From Luteibacter sp. 9135 (GTDB lineage: Bacteria; Pseudomonadota; Gammaproteobacteria; Xanthomonadales; Rhodanobacteraceae), in NCBI RefSeq assembly GCF_000745005.1, contig NZ_JQNB01000001.1, positions 4,395,501-4,459,500 on the forward strand: a DNA stretch of 64,000 nt. Reading direction: 5' to 3'. Shown here piece after piece: positions 1 to 9,265 of the stretch. A model generated the notes under the pieces. That model was not told the DNA's origin, searched no databases, and was given only the letters and a program-made list of their open reading frames with translations. Every line of letters starts with the position of its first letter. Position 1 is the stretch's first letter. Both the position numbers and the translations under genes were made by a program.

Positions 1-255
1 CGACACCAGCATCGGGAAGGCGGTCTGGATGATGCCCACCGAATCGTTCTTGCCCCAGATGAAATACGCCAGGGTAAGGACGCTGCCGCAGACCGAGAGG
101 TACCAGAACGACATCGGTACGGTCACCTGCTTGTTCTTCTTCGTGGCATAGAACTGCACGAACCAACGCGCGGTGAACAGGATGGTGCCAAGGAGGCCGA
201 TCAGCTTCCAGGGCGTCAGGGTCAGCATGTAAAGGTCGGCGAGCGCTTGGTGCAT
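1..255 (-). CDS. Lipid A biosynthesis N-terminal (LAB_N) domain membrane protein, 3' part missing
   Basis: The reading frame starts at ATG 255 (MHQALADLYMLTLTPWKL) and is still open at the left edge after 85 codons, so the C-terminal end lies outside the window. The residues include W-K-L-I-G-L-L-G, F-T-A-R-W-F-V-Q and a second hydrophobic stretch ending in I-W-G-K-N-D-S-V-G-I-I-Q, the pattern of small LAB_N proteins (about 100 residues, several membrane helices). These are often encoded beside glycosyltransferase or lipid A genes. The family name comes from motif recognition; the biochemical role of stand-alone LAB_N proteins is not established, so none is assigned. Confidence 0.75.
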   Translation of the reverse strand, partial: MHQALADLYMLTLTPWKLIGLLGTILFTARWFVQFYATKKNKQVTVPMSFWYLSVCGSVLTLAYFIWGKNDSVGIIQTAFPMLVS

Positions 256-310
256 GGCGGTATCCAGGGGCGGCGACCGGCGCATTGTACCGGCGGGGAG
301 CGGAGGGGTG

Positions 311-344
311 ACCAAAAGAAAACCCGGCGCTAGGCCGGGTTTTC
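311..344 (-). terminator. Rho-independent terminator of tRNA-Val
   Basis: Positions 319-328 (AAAACCCGGC) pair perfectly with 334-343 (GCCGGGTTTT) around a 5-nt loop. Read on the minus strand, the hairpin is followed by a T-rich tract (TTTTCTTTTGG). It lies 12 nt downstream of the tRNA-Val 3' end. Confidence 0.8.
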
Positions 345-355
345 AGGGTATCGAG

Positions 356-430
356 TGGTGGGCGGTACAAGGATCGAACTTGTGACACCTGCCGTGTGAA
401 GGCAGTGCTCTACCGCTGAGCTAACCGCCC
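356..430 (-). tRNA. tRNA-Val (anticodon CAC)
   Basis: Read on the minus strand, the gene has a 7-bp acceptor stem GGGCGGT/ACCGCCC, a D arm with AGCTCAGCGGTAGAGC, an anticodon stem CTGCC/GGCAG around loop TTCACAC (anticodon CAC, reading GTG valine codons), and a T arm with GTTCGATCC. The CCA end is encoded at 358-356. All arms are intact. It sits between the pilus operon and the LAB_N gene with its own terminator. Confidence 0.96.
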
Positions 431-478
431 ATCGAGCGCGAAAGTATAGGTGGAGCGCCAGCCGCCGTCAACGAGTAC

Positions 479-1087
479 TCAGCTGGTCGTGCACAGGGCC
501 TGCGCAGCCGTCGCGCTGGTCGCCGTACCCAGCGGCGCGGCGCCGCTCCGGCCGCCGGTCTGCAGGCTGAGCACACGACCGGGGGCCCTGGGCGTACTGG
601 CCCCCACCGCGGCGCTGCCCGTCTTGGCGCAGATCAGGAACGCCACCGCATTCGTGATCGCCGTGCCGCGCGCATCGAACGTCACGATCGCTGCCGACCC
701 AGTGGACTGGGTACGTATCGACACGTTCGAGGCACCCTGGGACACGCGCAAAAGCTCATCCGTCGATTTGTAGGCGGTAGCGGCGGCGGCCGTCGTATAG
801 ATCAACCAGCCGTTGTCGAACGACGCGCTGGTCAGGCAGGTGGGGGTGGCGCTGGACGCATTGGCGCTGGGACACACCGACACCATGACATTGCGGCTGA
901 TCGCCGTGGACCGGGCAAGGCGCAGGGCACCGATCATTTCGTTGGTCTGCGAAGCGATCGCATTGCGTTTGATGAAGTCCGAGAACGCAGGCACGGCCAG
1001 GGAAGCGAGGATGGCGAGGATGGCCACGGTCACCATCAGCTCCAGCAGGGAGAAACCACGCTGCGCCTGACCCGGTGAGGTATTCAT
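479..1087 (-). CDS. fimT: GspH/FimT-type minor pilin
   Basis: A minor pilin of 202 residues, expected to be processed by prepilin peptidase PilD and to take part in priming or tip assembly of type IV pili. The N-terminus MNTSPGQAQRG/FSLLELMV is a class III leader: cleavage after Gly11, Phe at +1 and Glu at +5, then a hydrophobic helix of about 25 residues. The C-terminal part carries the GspH/FimT pattern (F-D-N-G-W-L-I-Y and F-D-A-R-G-T). An upstream in-frame start at 1102 is possible, but ATG 1087 gives an ATGA overlap with the stop of the preceding DUF4124 gene. It is the last gene of the operon; FimU is an equally good name. Confidence 0.85.
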   Translation of the reverse strand: MNTSPGQAQRGFSLLELMVTVAILAILASLAVPAFSDFIKRNAIASQTNEMIGALRLARSTAISRNVMVSVCPSANASSATPTCLTSASFDNGWLIYTTAAAATAYKSTDELLRVSQGASNVSIRTQSTGSAAIVTFDARGTAITNAVAFLICAKTGSAAVGASTPRAPGRVLSLQTGGRSGAAPLGTATSATAAQALCTTS

Positions 1088-1527
1088 TTCGCGGCCCCGC
1101 AATAGGTACGTACATCCGCTTCGGCGGATGCGCGAGCGGTGGCGATGTCGGCGGGGCTCATGCGCCGTGCCCTGGTCACGTCGGCCCCATCGACCACCAT
1201 CGCACTGCCCTGGAGCGTGACCAGGTTGGCCTTCGCCTTGCTGCAGTTGCGGTCGACAGCTGCCGCCTCGGCCTTGTCCAGCGCCGTGGTGTCACCCGAG
1301 ACGTGTGTGGATGACGCGGTTGCCGGCGTGGACCCCGGCGACAACGGCACGCGACCGTCGACCGTGACCCGACTGGCCTTGCCGCCCGGCGGCGGGGTGT
1401 CGCTGTAGTGCGTGGCGCCCGAGGCATCTTTCCAGCGGTAGTAAGGCTGGCCGGATTGGGCGTGTGCGCCAGCGGAAGCGAACAGCGCTACGCACAGCCA
1501 CCAGGCGATGGCGATCCTGCGTCCCAT
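1084..1527 (-). CDS. Secreted DUF4124-domain protein inside the minor-pilin operon
   Basis: 147 residues from ATG 1527 (MGRRIAIAWWLCVALFASAG), with a Sec signal peptide ending near AGAHA/QSG. The mature N-terminus YYRWKDASGATHYSDTPPPG is the DUF4124 signature, a small envelope domain of unknown function. The C-terminal part has two cysteines (N-C-S-K and T-Y-C) that could form a disulfide. The ATG overlaps the stop of pilE (TGATG) and its stop overlaps fimT (ATGA), so translation is probably coupled. A paralogue with the same layout lies at 59346-59765. P. aeruginosa has pilY2 near this place in its cluster, but I see no evidence that this is PilY2. Confidence 0.8.
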   Translation of the reverse strand: MGRRIAIAWWLCVALFASAGAHAQSGQPYYRWKDASGATHYSDTPPPGGKASRVTVDGRVPLSPGSTPATASSTHVSGDTTALDKAEAAAVDRNCSKAKANLVTLQGSAMVVDGADVTRARRMSPADIATARASAEADVRTYCGAAK

Positions 1528-1946
1528 CAGCGTCCCCAGCACGCGGTGTCGTTGGCCGTGGTACCCGTCGAACCTTGCACGCCGGTATTGGACAAGGTCA
1601 ACGTCTGGCATTGCTTGTCCGAGGTGGCCTGCTGGCCTGCCGCCGTCGCCCTGGCGACGAAGGCGGTCGACGAGGCACTGGCGATGTCGATGGTGTAGTT
1701 CGGACCCGCCATCGTTGGCGTGGCGTTGATGTCGTTCAACTGGGAGGTGTAGGCGTTCTTGCCGTAGAACACCTGCTCCTCGCGCGCCGCGATATCCACC
1801 AGCGTGCGTTGCGCATCCACGCGGTTGGAGCGCACCACGTATTTCCGATACGACGGAATCGCCACCGCCATGAGGATGGCGACAATCAGCAGCACGATGG
1901 CCAGCTCGATGAGGGTAAAACCGGCCGTTCGACGATTCTCACGCAT
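1527..1946 (-). CDS. pilE: Type IV pilin-like minor pilin PilE
   Basis: 139 residues. The leader MRENRRTAG/FTLIELAIV is a textbook class III signal with Phe+1 and Glu+5, followed by the hydrophobic alpha1-N helix. The C-terminal half has a cysteine pair (K-Q-C-Q-T and T-A-C-W-G) typical of the pilin D-loop. The start is ambiguous: ATG 1946 has GGGA at a proper distance, whereas ATG 1952 would give an ATGA overlap with the pilY1 stop but leaves no room for a ribosome binding site, so 1946 is preferred. In Pseudomonas, PilE is a minor pilin that links the PilVWX-FimU tip complex to the major pilin. Confidence 0.9.
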   Translation of the reverse strand: MRENRRTAGFTLIELAIVLLIVAILMAVAIPSYRKYVVRSNRVDAQRTLVDIAAREEQVFYGKNAYTSQLNDINATPTMAGPNYTIDIASASSTAFVARATAAGQQATSDKQCQTLTLSNTGVQGSTGTTANDTACWGR

Positions 1947-1948
1947 GA

Positions 1949-4900
1949 TCATTTCCCGAGGGGTTCGCGCCAGGAGGCTTCGCCGCTGGTCACCGGCTTC
2001 AATGTAGCGACATCCTTGCAGAGGATCGCGCCGGTGGACGTCTGGGTGCAAGCCGTGACTTTCTTGGATCCGGACGCGGCACTGGTGTCATCACCTGTAT
2101 GCAGGCTGGGCGGTGCCGGCAGGCCCGCGCCCAGGACGCTACTCACGGCGACGGCACCATTGGACGTACTCGAACCGAAGAACGCGTTCGGATCACCCGT
2201 GCCGGTCTGATAGTTCTGGCCATACAGCACCGAGGCGCCCAGGCCCGTGCAAATGGACGTGCCGGGCGTGTAGGCCGCGGTGAGCAGCAGACCACCCAGC
2301 AGGGACTGGGCGCTGACGACGCGCTCGGAAGGGTTGGTCCCGTTGGTCGTCAGGTTGCGGTACCAGCCGGCCACCCCCTTGCTGTCGAACGCCGCAGCCA
2401 GGCCAGCGAAGGTCGTGACGCCGGTAAAGCTCGCACTGGTCGGCGCATTGGTGACCTTGCTCACGCCCAGCGTATCCGGCGGGAAGACGTTGACGTTAGT
2501 GACGTCGACAAGGTTGCTCATGCTGATCGTGGCGCTGTATTGCGGGTCGTTCGCCGGCAGCAACGATGTGTCGATCAGGCCGAATATCCGCTGCTGCGCC
2601 GTTGTGGCCTTGTCGGAGCTGTTGTACAGGCGTCCCGTACCGAAGTAGACCATCGGCGCGCCACGGGTATTGCGCCCGAGGGTCGGTCGGACCGTCACCG
2701 GCATGCCGTTCGGGGCGATGGACGCTACCGTCAGGTCGAGCATCTGCCCGCCCGTCCAGGCCGCCACGGAAGGATTCGCGCCGACCGCGATGCGCCAGAA
2801 GTGGCCGCCGTAATCCGCACTGGAGCCGGTGCCGAGAACGCTACCGAAATAGATCGCTTCCGCTTTTCCGTCCAGGTTGAAGTCGGATGCGATCAGGTCG
2901 CCGGCAAAGCTGTTCTGCCCCGCGGACGACGAACCGAAATCGAGTACGCGCACCGGCGCCGGCGCCGTGGTTGCACCGACGAAACTGGCGAGGTCATAGA
3001 TCGAGACACGCAGGTTCTGGTTCGATGCCACCTTGCGAGGATCGGTCGGGCCGGAGCCCACGGCGAGGAAGAACTTGTTCGGTGTGCCCGACGCCGCATC
3101 ACGCACGACAGCCACCGCGGGTACGGACAGCGCGTAGGTACCCGGCAACGTGATCTCCCCGAGCAGCGTGGGGGGTACTTCGGGATTGGTCACGTCCATC
3201 AGCACGTAGGCCGAGTCGGAGGTGACGTTGTTGGACGGGCCCGAGGTGGCGGTGTCCACCGTGATGCTGCCGCCACCCAGGCGGAACGGAACCAGCAGCA
3301 GCGTTCCCCAGCCACCCACGTGCGTGGTATCGGCAGCAAAGATCTTCGCGTCGAAGGCCAGGGGCGCACCGTCGACGTAATACGTGTGCTTGTAGCTGGG
3401 ATCGGTGAGCCAACGCAGGTGTGCCAGGAGATTCTTGGGCACATACGCCCACAGTTCCGCACCCAGCGGTTGAGCGACAGACGTGACGGTAACTGCACCC
3501 GTCGCATTGGGCGTGTCCTTGGTGCACACCGCGTTGGTCGGCTGCAGGGTGAAACGCTGACAGCTCGCGTTATAGAAGCCCGCATTGAACGCGTGCAGCA
3601 TGCCGTCGTTCGCGCCGACGTAGACCACCTGCCGGCGGTCGCGATATGCCGTGCGGAACGACGCATAGCTGGAGTCGTTATAAAGCAAGTCGTACGACTC
3701 GGCCGGCGCACTTACCGGCAACGGCGACGAGTTGACGATATCGCCAAGTCGCAGCACCCGCCCGATGAGACCGGGCGTGCTGTCGAAATCGACGGTGCGA
3801 TTACGCAGCCCTGTGATCTCCTGGCCACGGATCCAGTTGACGATGTTGGCCGCTTCCGTCGTCGAGTCGGTGTTGAGGTAACGGTAATTGGACGCATTGA
3901 TGCCGTCGGCACCGGTACTCCATACGAAGGGACGAATCTCGCTCGGCTGGACGATGCCATCGCCGTTGTCGTCGACCCACGTAAAGATGTAGCGCCCGCC
4001 CGTGTTGGTCCAGACCGTGCTGTAGGGACGCTGTGCGTTGGACATGAGCGGATCCCACAACTGCTGGCGCGCATTCCACAGCGTTTTCAGGTCGGCGAGT
4101 TCCACCGTCACCGGGGTGCCCGCCGTGTACTTCGTGGGATCAGGATTCGACGTGAACGTTCGCGTCGCGACCGTCCGACCACTACCTGCCTGGTACGAGA
4201 ACTGCACCACCGGGTCGGTCGCATAGTTGTCGAGCTGATTGTTACCGTTGAAGTCCTCACGCAACAGACCTGCTGCGTCGGTCCAGAGGGCACCGAGCGA
4301 ACCGGCCCACGTGGCGCGATCGCCCGAGGTATCCGTGCGCTCGGCCTCGTAGAACGCCTGATACGTCACGCCCACGCCGTTCGCACTGGCGGCGACCGTC
4401 GCCGCCGCAGTACCTGACGATATCTTCGCCAGGATCTTGCGGAACAACGTGTCCAGTGACGTTTCCAGCTTGCCCGGATCGGTCACCAGGAAGTAGTTGT
4501 CCGGCGTACCCTTGACCGTGGTCGACCACTTCGAGATATCGGCGGGATTGCTGTCGTTCACCGGTGTATCGGTGCCGTCGGGCTTGTTCGTGTCGGCGCG
4601 GAAACCACCCCACTTGGCGGCGTACAGGAGCGGATCGGACAAGGTGCCGGCGTTACTCGAACCCACCGCGTAGATCGCCGTGGTCGCGGCATCGCTCACC
4701 ACGCAACCGTTACAGCCGCCCGAGGCATTGATACGACCGGTGCCATTCAGGCGCACACCGGCGGCGTTGTAGATATCGGGCGAGGTGGGATCCGAATAAT
4801 TGAAACTGTAGATGCCCGAATGGAAATGCGGGCCATCCTTGGTCGTGCCGTTGATGACATAACCGAAGCCCTGCCCGTTATTGGTCGAGGCGGATACCGG

Positions 4901-7417
4901 CTTGGTCGTGATCTTCACCTGCGTCGAGGTGATCTCGTAGCTGATGATGCCCCACATATCCTGGTCGTAGTCGCCGCCGGCGAAGCTGTCCTCCCAGTCG
5001 GCGTAGAACGAGCCCCGGGCCGTGGTCCCGTCGTTGGTCTGGGAGAGTATCTTGAAGTCCACCAGCGCACCGCCACCGACGCCCGTAGGCAGGGTCAGGC
5101 GATAAGAGGGAATGATGGTCACGAACTGGTTCTTCGTACCGGGTACCGCGATCCGGATCTGCGGGGTGTTCGTGGCCAGCTGTACGCCAAAGGTGGTCAC
5201 CTTGAGCGAAGTTCGATCTTCGGTGGGAACGATGACGTTGCCGCCGGAGTCGTTACCGAGGTCGCGGATGCGCATGACGTGTGCGCCGTAAGCAGCGCCG
5301 GCCAGGAGGTAACCACCCTTGAGCGCAGGCACCTCGGGGCAGATGCCCTGGGCCGCGGAAAGGTTGGCGATGACCTTGGCCGAGCAAAGATTCGCGTCGG
5401 TACCCGCGTAGGTACTGCTGGAATTGCCGACGAACCAGCTGTTGCCGTTGATGCCTTCGCCTACCCCGACCAGGTCCGTCCACGTCTGCACGGTTTTTCC
5501 GGACGTCAGATCCGAGAAACCGTCAACGGCGTCGGTGTCGTAGCTCAGCGAGCTTGCATTGAAATTGATGATGTTCAGCGGGGCACAGAAATTGGCCGCG
5601 CTGATCGGGTCGCTCCATGTCGTGACGACACTCAGGCCCAGCGTCGCGTCTTCACCCGACGTGTTCTGTTTGAAGGCCGCGTTGGGCGTCTTGCCTGCCA
5701 GGTAGCGCAACGTCTCGATGTAACTTTCGGCCATGGGGTTGCCCCACGACGAGCAATTGCCCTCGCTGACCAGCGTTCCGCTTGCGTTGCCCGTGGTGAT
5801 GCCGGTGCGCTGATAGGTACACCCGTTACCGGTACCGTAGTTGTCACCGGACAGGTAGGCATAGCCATAAATACGCAGGGCATTGATATTGGAGATGATG
5901 CCGTTCGCCCCGGCGATCATGCGTCCCGTCTTCGCGTCGATTTCATTGCTGATGAAATCGCCGTCGTTCTGGCCGGGACCCGGAAGCGCCGCCCTCACCA
6001 CGCCACCCGACGCGTTGTGATCGAAGGTGGGCGTCACCAGGCCGAACTTGATGTTGCCCGTCTCGGCGTATTTCTGCAGCAGGCCGATCGGCTTGTACGG
6101 ATTGGAGGGCGACGAGTTGTCGGGATACTGCTTGCAGTTCTCCGCGCCGATCTGCCCCGAGAGGCATACCTGCACGCGCGCGATAAGCTCGTCCCAATCC
6201 GTCCCCTGCGTCCCGTTGGCCTTGGTCGGATTCTCGGCCGCGGAGCCCAGTCCCGAGAAAGCGGCGCGATTGCCGTTGCTCAGGAAACCGTCGCCGAAGC
6301 TGCCCTGCGAATTGCTCTTCTCTTCCGCCCAAAGGCACTGCAGGCTCTCGTTGGATGCCCACAAAGCGTAGTTGCCCGTCTGCACGCGAATCAGTGGCGG
6401 CGCGGTATTGGTCTGCGAGCGATTGGTCGATGTGCCCTGCACCGTGGTATTGCAGATGGAAAGACCCGTACGGGTGAGGTTGGTGATCGTCCAGTTGCTG
6501 TAGCTCTTGAGCTGCGTTATGCAGGAGGGCACATCGGTGCACGACATGTTGAAGAACATGCCATCCTGGAGGCGCAGCTCGACGCGATTGGTCGGGGCGC
6601 CCGAGTAGCCGCTCGTATTCAGATAACGAACAGGTGCAATCAGCGTCGCGGGATTGCCGCTGCTGTTGTTGGCGGTGATCTGGATCTGGTCGCCGACCTG
6701 CACCCTGAGCGAGCTCTGCACGCGCTGAAGCCTCAGCAAGCGGTACGTGGTGCTGTTTTCAGTGAAGGACACATCGTCGTAATAGTAGCTGGCGCTCGCC
6801 AGGCTCGCCGAAGGCGCCGTCGACGATGGCGAGTACGGCGTCAACTTGCCGATATCCGACCCGTTGTAGTACTTCGCAAACGAGTGCGCGTCCGTCGGCA
6901 GATAGGCACGTTCCAGCACGGTCGTGGCATCGTCCTGCGAGCGGAGGCCGCCGTACAGGATCTTGCGGACCTCATCCATGCGCGTCATGGTCGCCCAGTT
7001 GAGGAAGTTACCGGACCACAGGTTGCTGTTGCAGTAATGATTCGTCGTATCGATCACCGCCGCCTTCGGCACGAAGTATCCGGACGACGATGAATAGCCA
7101 TAGCACTTCGTCGAATCGAAATAACCGACATAACCAAAGGTCGTCGTATACGTCGTCTCGGGCGGGCCATCGCCTGTCAGGTCGGTGAAGTCGTTGTACG
7201 CCTTGTAGAAAAGCTGGTGGTCACGCGATAAGTTCAGCATGACCAGCGGTGCCGCACCCGCGATACCCAGCGGAGGATCGATCGCGTACGCCGCCGCGCG
7301 CTGTGCGGCGCTGGAGATAGCTGACGCACGCGCAGCGGGATTCAGGCCAAGACAACTCGCGGTGACCGCGAGGAGCACCAGGAGCAGCCGCGCTGCAGGG
7401 AAGCGAGAAGAAGTCAT
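1949..7417 (-). CDS. pilY1: Type IV pilus tip adhesin/assembly factor PilY1
   Basis: 1822 residues from ATG 7417, with AGGGAAA just upstream; further upstream starts would add an unrelated arginine-rich leader. The N-terminus (MTSSRFPAARLLLVLLAVTA) is a Sec signal peptide. The C-terminal third matches the PilC/PilY1 beta-propeller (VVYVGANDGMLHAFNAG, then W-A-Y-V-P-K-N-L-L). Calcium-binding loop candidates are DDNGDGIVQPSE (near 3935-3975) and DFNLDGKAE (near 2860-2885). PilY1 is exported, sits at the pilus tip, and supports pilus extension, adhesion and surface sensing. The N-terminal half, where Pseudomonas PilY1 has a von Willebrand A domain, shows no MIDAS motif that I can recognise. Its stop nearly abuts pilE. 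Confidence 0.95.
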   Translation of the reverse strand: MTSSRFPAARLLLVLLAVTASCLGLNPAARASAISSAAQRAAAYAIDPPLGIAGAAPLVMLNLSRDHQLFYKAYNDFTDLTGDGPPETTYTTTFGYVGYFDSTKCYGYSSSSGYFVPKAAVIDTTNHYCNSNLWSGNFLNWATMTRMDEVRKILYGGLRSQDDATTVLERAYLPTDAHSFAKYYNGSDIGKLTPYSPSSTAPSASLASASYYYDDVSFTENSTTYRLLRLQRVQSSLRVQVGDQIQITANNSSGNPATLIAPVRYLNTSGYSGAPTNRVELRLQDGMFFNMSCTDVPSCITQLKSYSNWTITNLTRTGLSICNTTVQGTSTNRSQTNTAPPLIRVQTGNYALWASNESLQCLWAEEKSNSQGSFGDGFLSNGNRAAFSGLGSAAENPTKANGTQGTDWDELIARVQVCLSGQIGAENCKQYPDNSSPSNPYKPIGLLQKYAETGNIKFGLVTPTFDHNASGGVVRAALPGPGQNDGDFISNEIDAKTGRMIAGANGIISNINALRIYGYAYLSGDNYGTGNGCTYQRTGITTGNASGTLVSEGNCSSWGNPMAESYIETLRYLAGKTPNAAFKQNTSGEDATLGLSVVTTWSDPISAANFCAPLNIINFNASSLSYDTDAVDGFSDLTSGKTVQTWTDLVGVGEGINGNSWFVGNSSSTYAGTDANLCSAKVIANLSAAQGICPEVPALKGGYLLAGAAYGAHVMRIRDLGNDSGGNVIVPTEDRTSLKVTTFGVQLATNTPQIRIAVPGTKNQFVTIIPSYRLTLPTGVGGGALVDFKILSQTNDGTTARGSFYADWEDSFAGGDYDQDMWGIISYEITSTQVKITTKPVSASTNNGQGFGYVINGTTKDGPHFHSGIYSFNYSDPTSPDIYNAAGVRLNGTGRINASGGCNGCVVSDAATTAIYAVGSSNAGTLSDPLLYAAKWGGFRADTNKPDGTDTPVNDSNPADISKWSTTVKGTPDNYFLVTDPGKLETSLDTLFRKILAKISSGTAAATVAASANGVGVTYQAFYEAERTDTSGDRATWAGSLGALWTDAAGLLREDFNGNNQLDNYATDPVVQFSYQAGSGRTVATRTFTSNPDPTKYTAGTPVTVELADLKTLWNARQQLWDPLMSNAQRPYSTVWTNTGGRYIFTWVDDNGDGIVQPSEIRPFVWSTGADGINASNYRYLNTDSTTEAANIVNWIRGQEITGLRNRTVDFDSTPGLIGRVLRLGDIVNSSPLPVSAPAESYDLLYNDSSYASFRTAYRDRRQVVYVGANDGMLHAFNAGFYNASCQRFTLQPTNAVCTKDTPNATGAVTVTSVAQPLGAELWAYVPKNLLAHLRWLTDPSYKHTYYVDGAPLAFDAKIFAADTTHVGGWGTLLLVPFRLGGGSITVDTATSGPSNNVTSDSAYVLMDVTNPEVPPTLLGEITLPGTYALSVPAVAVVRDAASGTPNKFFLAVGSGPTDPRKVASNQNLRVSIYDLASFVGATTAPAPVRVLDFGSSSAGQNSFAGDLIASDFNLDGKAEAIYFGSVLGTGSSADYGGHFWRIAVGANPSVAAWTGGQMLDLTVASIAPNGMPVTVRPTLGRNTRGAPMVYFGTGRLYNSSDKATTAQQRIFGLIDTSLLPANDPQYSATISMSNLVDVTNVNVFPPDTLGVSKVTNAPTSASFTGVTTFAGLAAAFDSKGVAGWYRNLTTNGTNPSERVVSAQSLLGGLLLTAAYTPGTSICTGLGASVLYGQNYQTGTGDPNAFFGSSTSNGAVAVSSVLGAGLPAPPSLHTGDDTSAASGSKKVTACTQTSTGAILCKDVATLKPVTSGEASWREPLGK

Positions 7418-7436
7418 TCTGGATTTCCCTGTCACG

Positions 7437-8126
7437 TCAGTTGCGGATCTGCTGGTGGTACTGCGTGTGCGTCGTATCCACGCCATTGCCGGGCACGGTG
7501 GCGACACTGCGGACTTCGAAAAGCAGCTCCGCGCCACCACCGGCGGAGCCGATACCCAGGCCGCGATAGCCCGCTGCCTGGGCACCGCCCGCTCCCTCGG
7601 CCAGCACCGAGCCGTCCGGAACGATGGTGATCGTCGAGGAGATATTCGCCGAGCACGATGTGCTGGAGGGATCGCATACGGCAATGACCATGTCCGGATG
7701 CCATGTCGCCGGGTCGTACACGGTTTCTGCCGGCATGCCCTTGCAGTCCGCCTGCAGCGTTCCGTAGAACAACGACACCGCTCCGGCGCAATCGGTCTGG
7801 AGCGAGGCCTTCATCTTCGAATAAAGGGAGGGAGCGAGCTGCGTGGAAAACGTGAAATCCGAATCCGGTACGGTGCCGTTAAAGGCGGTGGGCCAACCTC
7901 GTTCGAAGACATGCTGATCGAACAGCGTGATGGGCACGCTGCGCAAGGCTTCCGAGGCCTCGAACGCTGCCTCATGCCGTGCCGAGTTCGTCACCAGCTT
8001 CATTTCCGTGAGCGTGCCGCGCATGGCCATCACCGCGACGACCGACAGCACCAGCAAAAACACCATGCCGACGAAGAGCGCTATACCGCGCTGGCGACGG
8101 GCCGTGAAAGACTGCCTCATGTTCAT
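7437..8126 (-). CDS. pilX: Minor pilin PilX
   Basis: 229 residues. The leader MNMRQSFTARRQRG/IALFVGMVF is prepilin-like but has no Glu at +5, as is usual for PilX and its type II secretion counterpart GspK. The PilX_N pattern continues through F-L-L-V-L-S-V-V-A-V-M-A-M-R-G-T-L-T-E-M-K. Cysteines in the C-terminal domain (about 112-160) may form disulfides. ATG 8126 overlaps the pilW stop as ATGA; ATG 8120, two codons later, has AAGGGG at a better distance and may be the true start. The gap to pilY1 is 19 nt, the only true gap in the operon besides the one before pilE. Confidence 0.88.
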   Translation of the reverse strand: MNMRQSFTARRQRGIALFVGMVFLLVLSVVAVMAMRGTLTEMKLVTNSARHEAAFEASEALRSVPITLFDQHVFERGWPTAFNGTVPDSDFTFSTQLAPSLYSKMKASLQTDCAGAVSLFYGTLQADCKGMPAETVYDPATWHPDMVIAVCDPSSTSCSANISSTITIVPDGSVLAEGAGGAQAAGYRGLGIGSAGGGAELLFEVRSVATVPGNGVDTTHTQYHQQIRN

Positions 8127-9265
8127 CCCCTTACCCGATTGCGCAGGACGACCACCTGGCTATTGAAGATCCGCACATATTGCTGTGGCTTGTCGCCGTA
8201 ATTCGAAGGCGGTGAGCCGTCGCAGTTGTTGGCGCTGGTAAGTGAGGGATAGCTGATGGCACCCGCATTGTCGATCTTGTAGCTGCAATCGCTCGACAGT
8301 GGCACGTCGATGGGATGCGGCACCCGGACGTCGCGGGTGGACGAACGAGCCACCAGCGACACGCGGACCTGGGTGATCGCGTTGAAATCGATCACGGAAG
8401 AAGCGGGAACGAACTTCGCCGGTACCGTCGGCGTAATGGACGCCGGAACAGCATATTCGAACTGCATCTGTTCGATACCGTCCACCACGGCCTCCGATAC
8501 GAGGGATCCATTCGCGTCCAACCGCATGCGCATGAGCGTTGGGGAGGGATTGCCCGCATCGCCATCGTCCGATGTGCCGCACACCTTGTCGGCACCGGGA
8601 TCGGAACACGGCTGCAGGTAATACATCTCCAGCTGGAACGGATACACGTAGCGACCGCTGGCGGACCCTAGCGGATTGGTGGGCACGGACTCGCCTTTGC
8701 GGAAGATCGTGCCGGTCTGGTCGATCGCGGAAAGGATGAAGATTGTCGTTCTGTTCGGCACCGCGTCCGAATCGAAAGCCGTGGTGCCCGAGCCCTTGGC
8801 AGGGTCGTAGCCGTGCGTATCCGCATAGCGCACTACGACCACATCGGAGCGCTTCACGTAATTGGCATCGGGTACACAGTTGGCGATGGGAAACGTGTCG
8901 GCGCCGTTATAACCACGAATGCCGTTTTCGGTGGCGCCCGGCCCCACGTTAACCATCCACGCGGCGGTGCATCCACCGCTGCCGGTCAAGCCGGAGACAT
9001 TGCTCGTCGTGGTGATCTTCCCCGCCTTGATCCCACCCCAGAAATCCGCCATGCGCAGCGACCAGGCCACACGGCTTGAGGCGAAACGGAGGTTTTCCTG
9101 GTTGAAGTTGTTGCCCTGCTGGATCGTGAAGGCCTGCCGGTTCGCCATCAGCACAGCCACCAGCCCGCCGACCACGATGACGCCGATAGCCAGGGCCACC
9201 ATGAGCTCGACCAGGGAGAAGCCGCGGGCGGACCGCATTCGTGCACGCATCGGGGGCTTTCTCAT
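8123..9265 (-). CDS. pilW: Minor pilin PilW
   Basis: 380 residues from ATG 9265. The leader MRKPPMRARMRSARG/FSLVELMVAL has a standard PilD site with Phe+1 and Glu+5, followed by the PilW domain. The length is typical for PilW, the largest minor pilin of the set. The chosen start gives an ATGA overlap with the pilV stop; a later in-frame ATG at 9250 is also possible because neither has a strong ribosome binding site, which suggests translation by coupling. PilW joins PilV, PilX, FimU and PilE in the complex that primes pilus assembly and carries PilY1. Confidence 0.92.
   Translation of the reverse strand: MRKPPMRARMRSARGFSLVELMVALAIGVIVVGGLVAVLMANRQAFTIQQGNNFNQENLRFASSRVAWSLRMADFWGGIKAGKITTTSNVSGLTGSGGCTAAWMVNVGPGATENGIRGYNGADTFPIANCVPDANYVKRSDVVVVRYADTHGYDPAKGSGTTAFDSDAVPNRTTIFILSAIDQTGTIFRKGESVPTNPLGSASGRYVYPFQLEMYYLQPCSDPGADKVCGTSDDGDAGNPSPTLMRMRLDANGSLVSEAVVDGIEQMQFEYAVPASITPTVPAKFVPASSVIDFNAITQVRVSLVARSSTRDVRVPHPIDVPLSSDCSYKIDNAGAISYPSLTSANNCDGSPPSNYGDKPQQYVRIFNSQVVVLRNRVRG

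Noticed and set aside
2099..7093. Long plus-strand open frames (2099-4417 and 4820-7093)
   Set aside because: Antisense to pilY1 and low in recognisable protein features.
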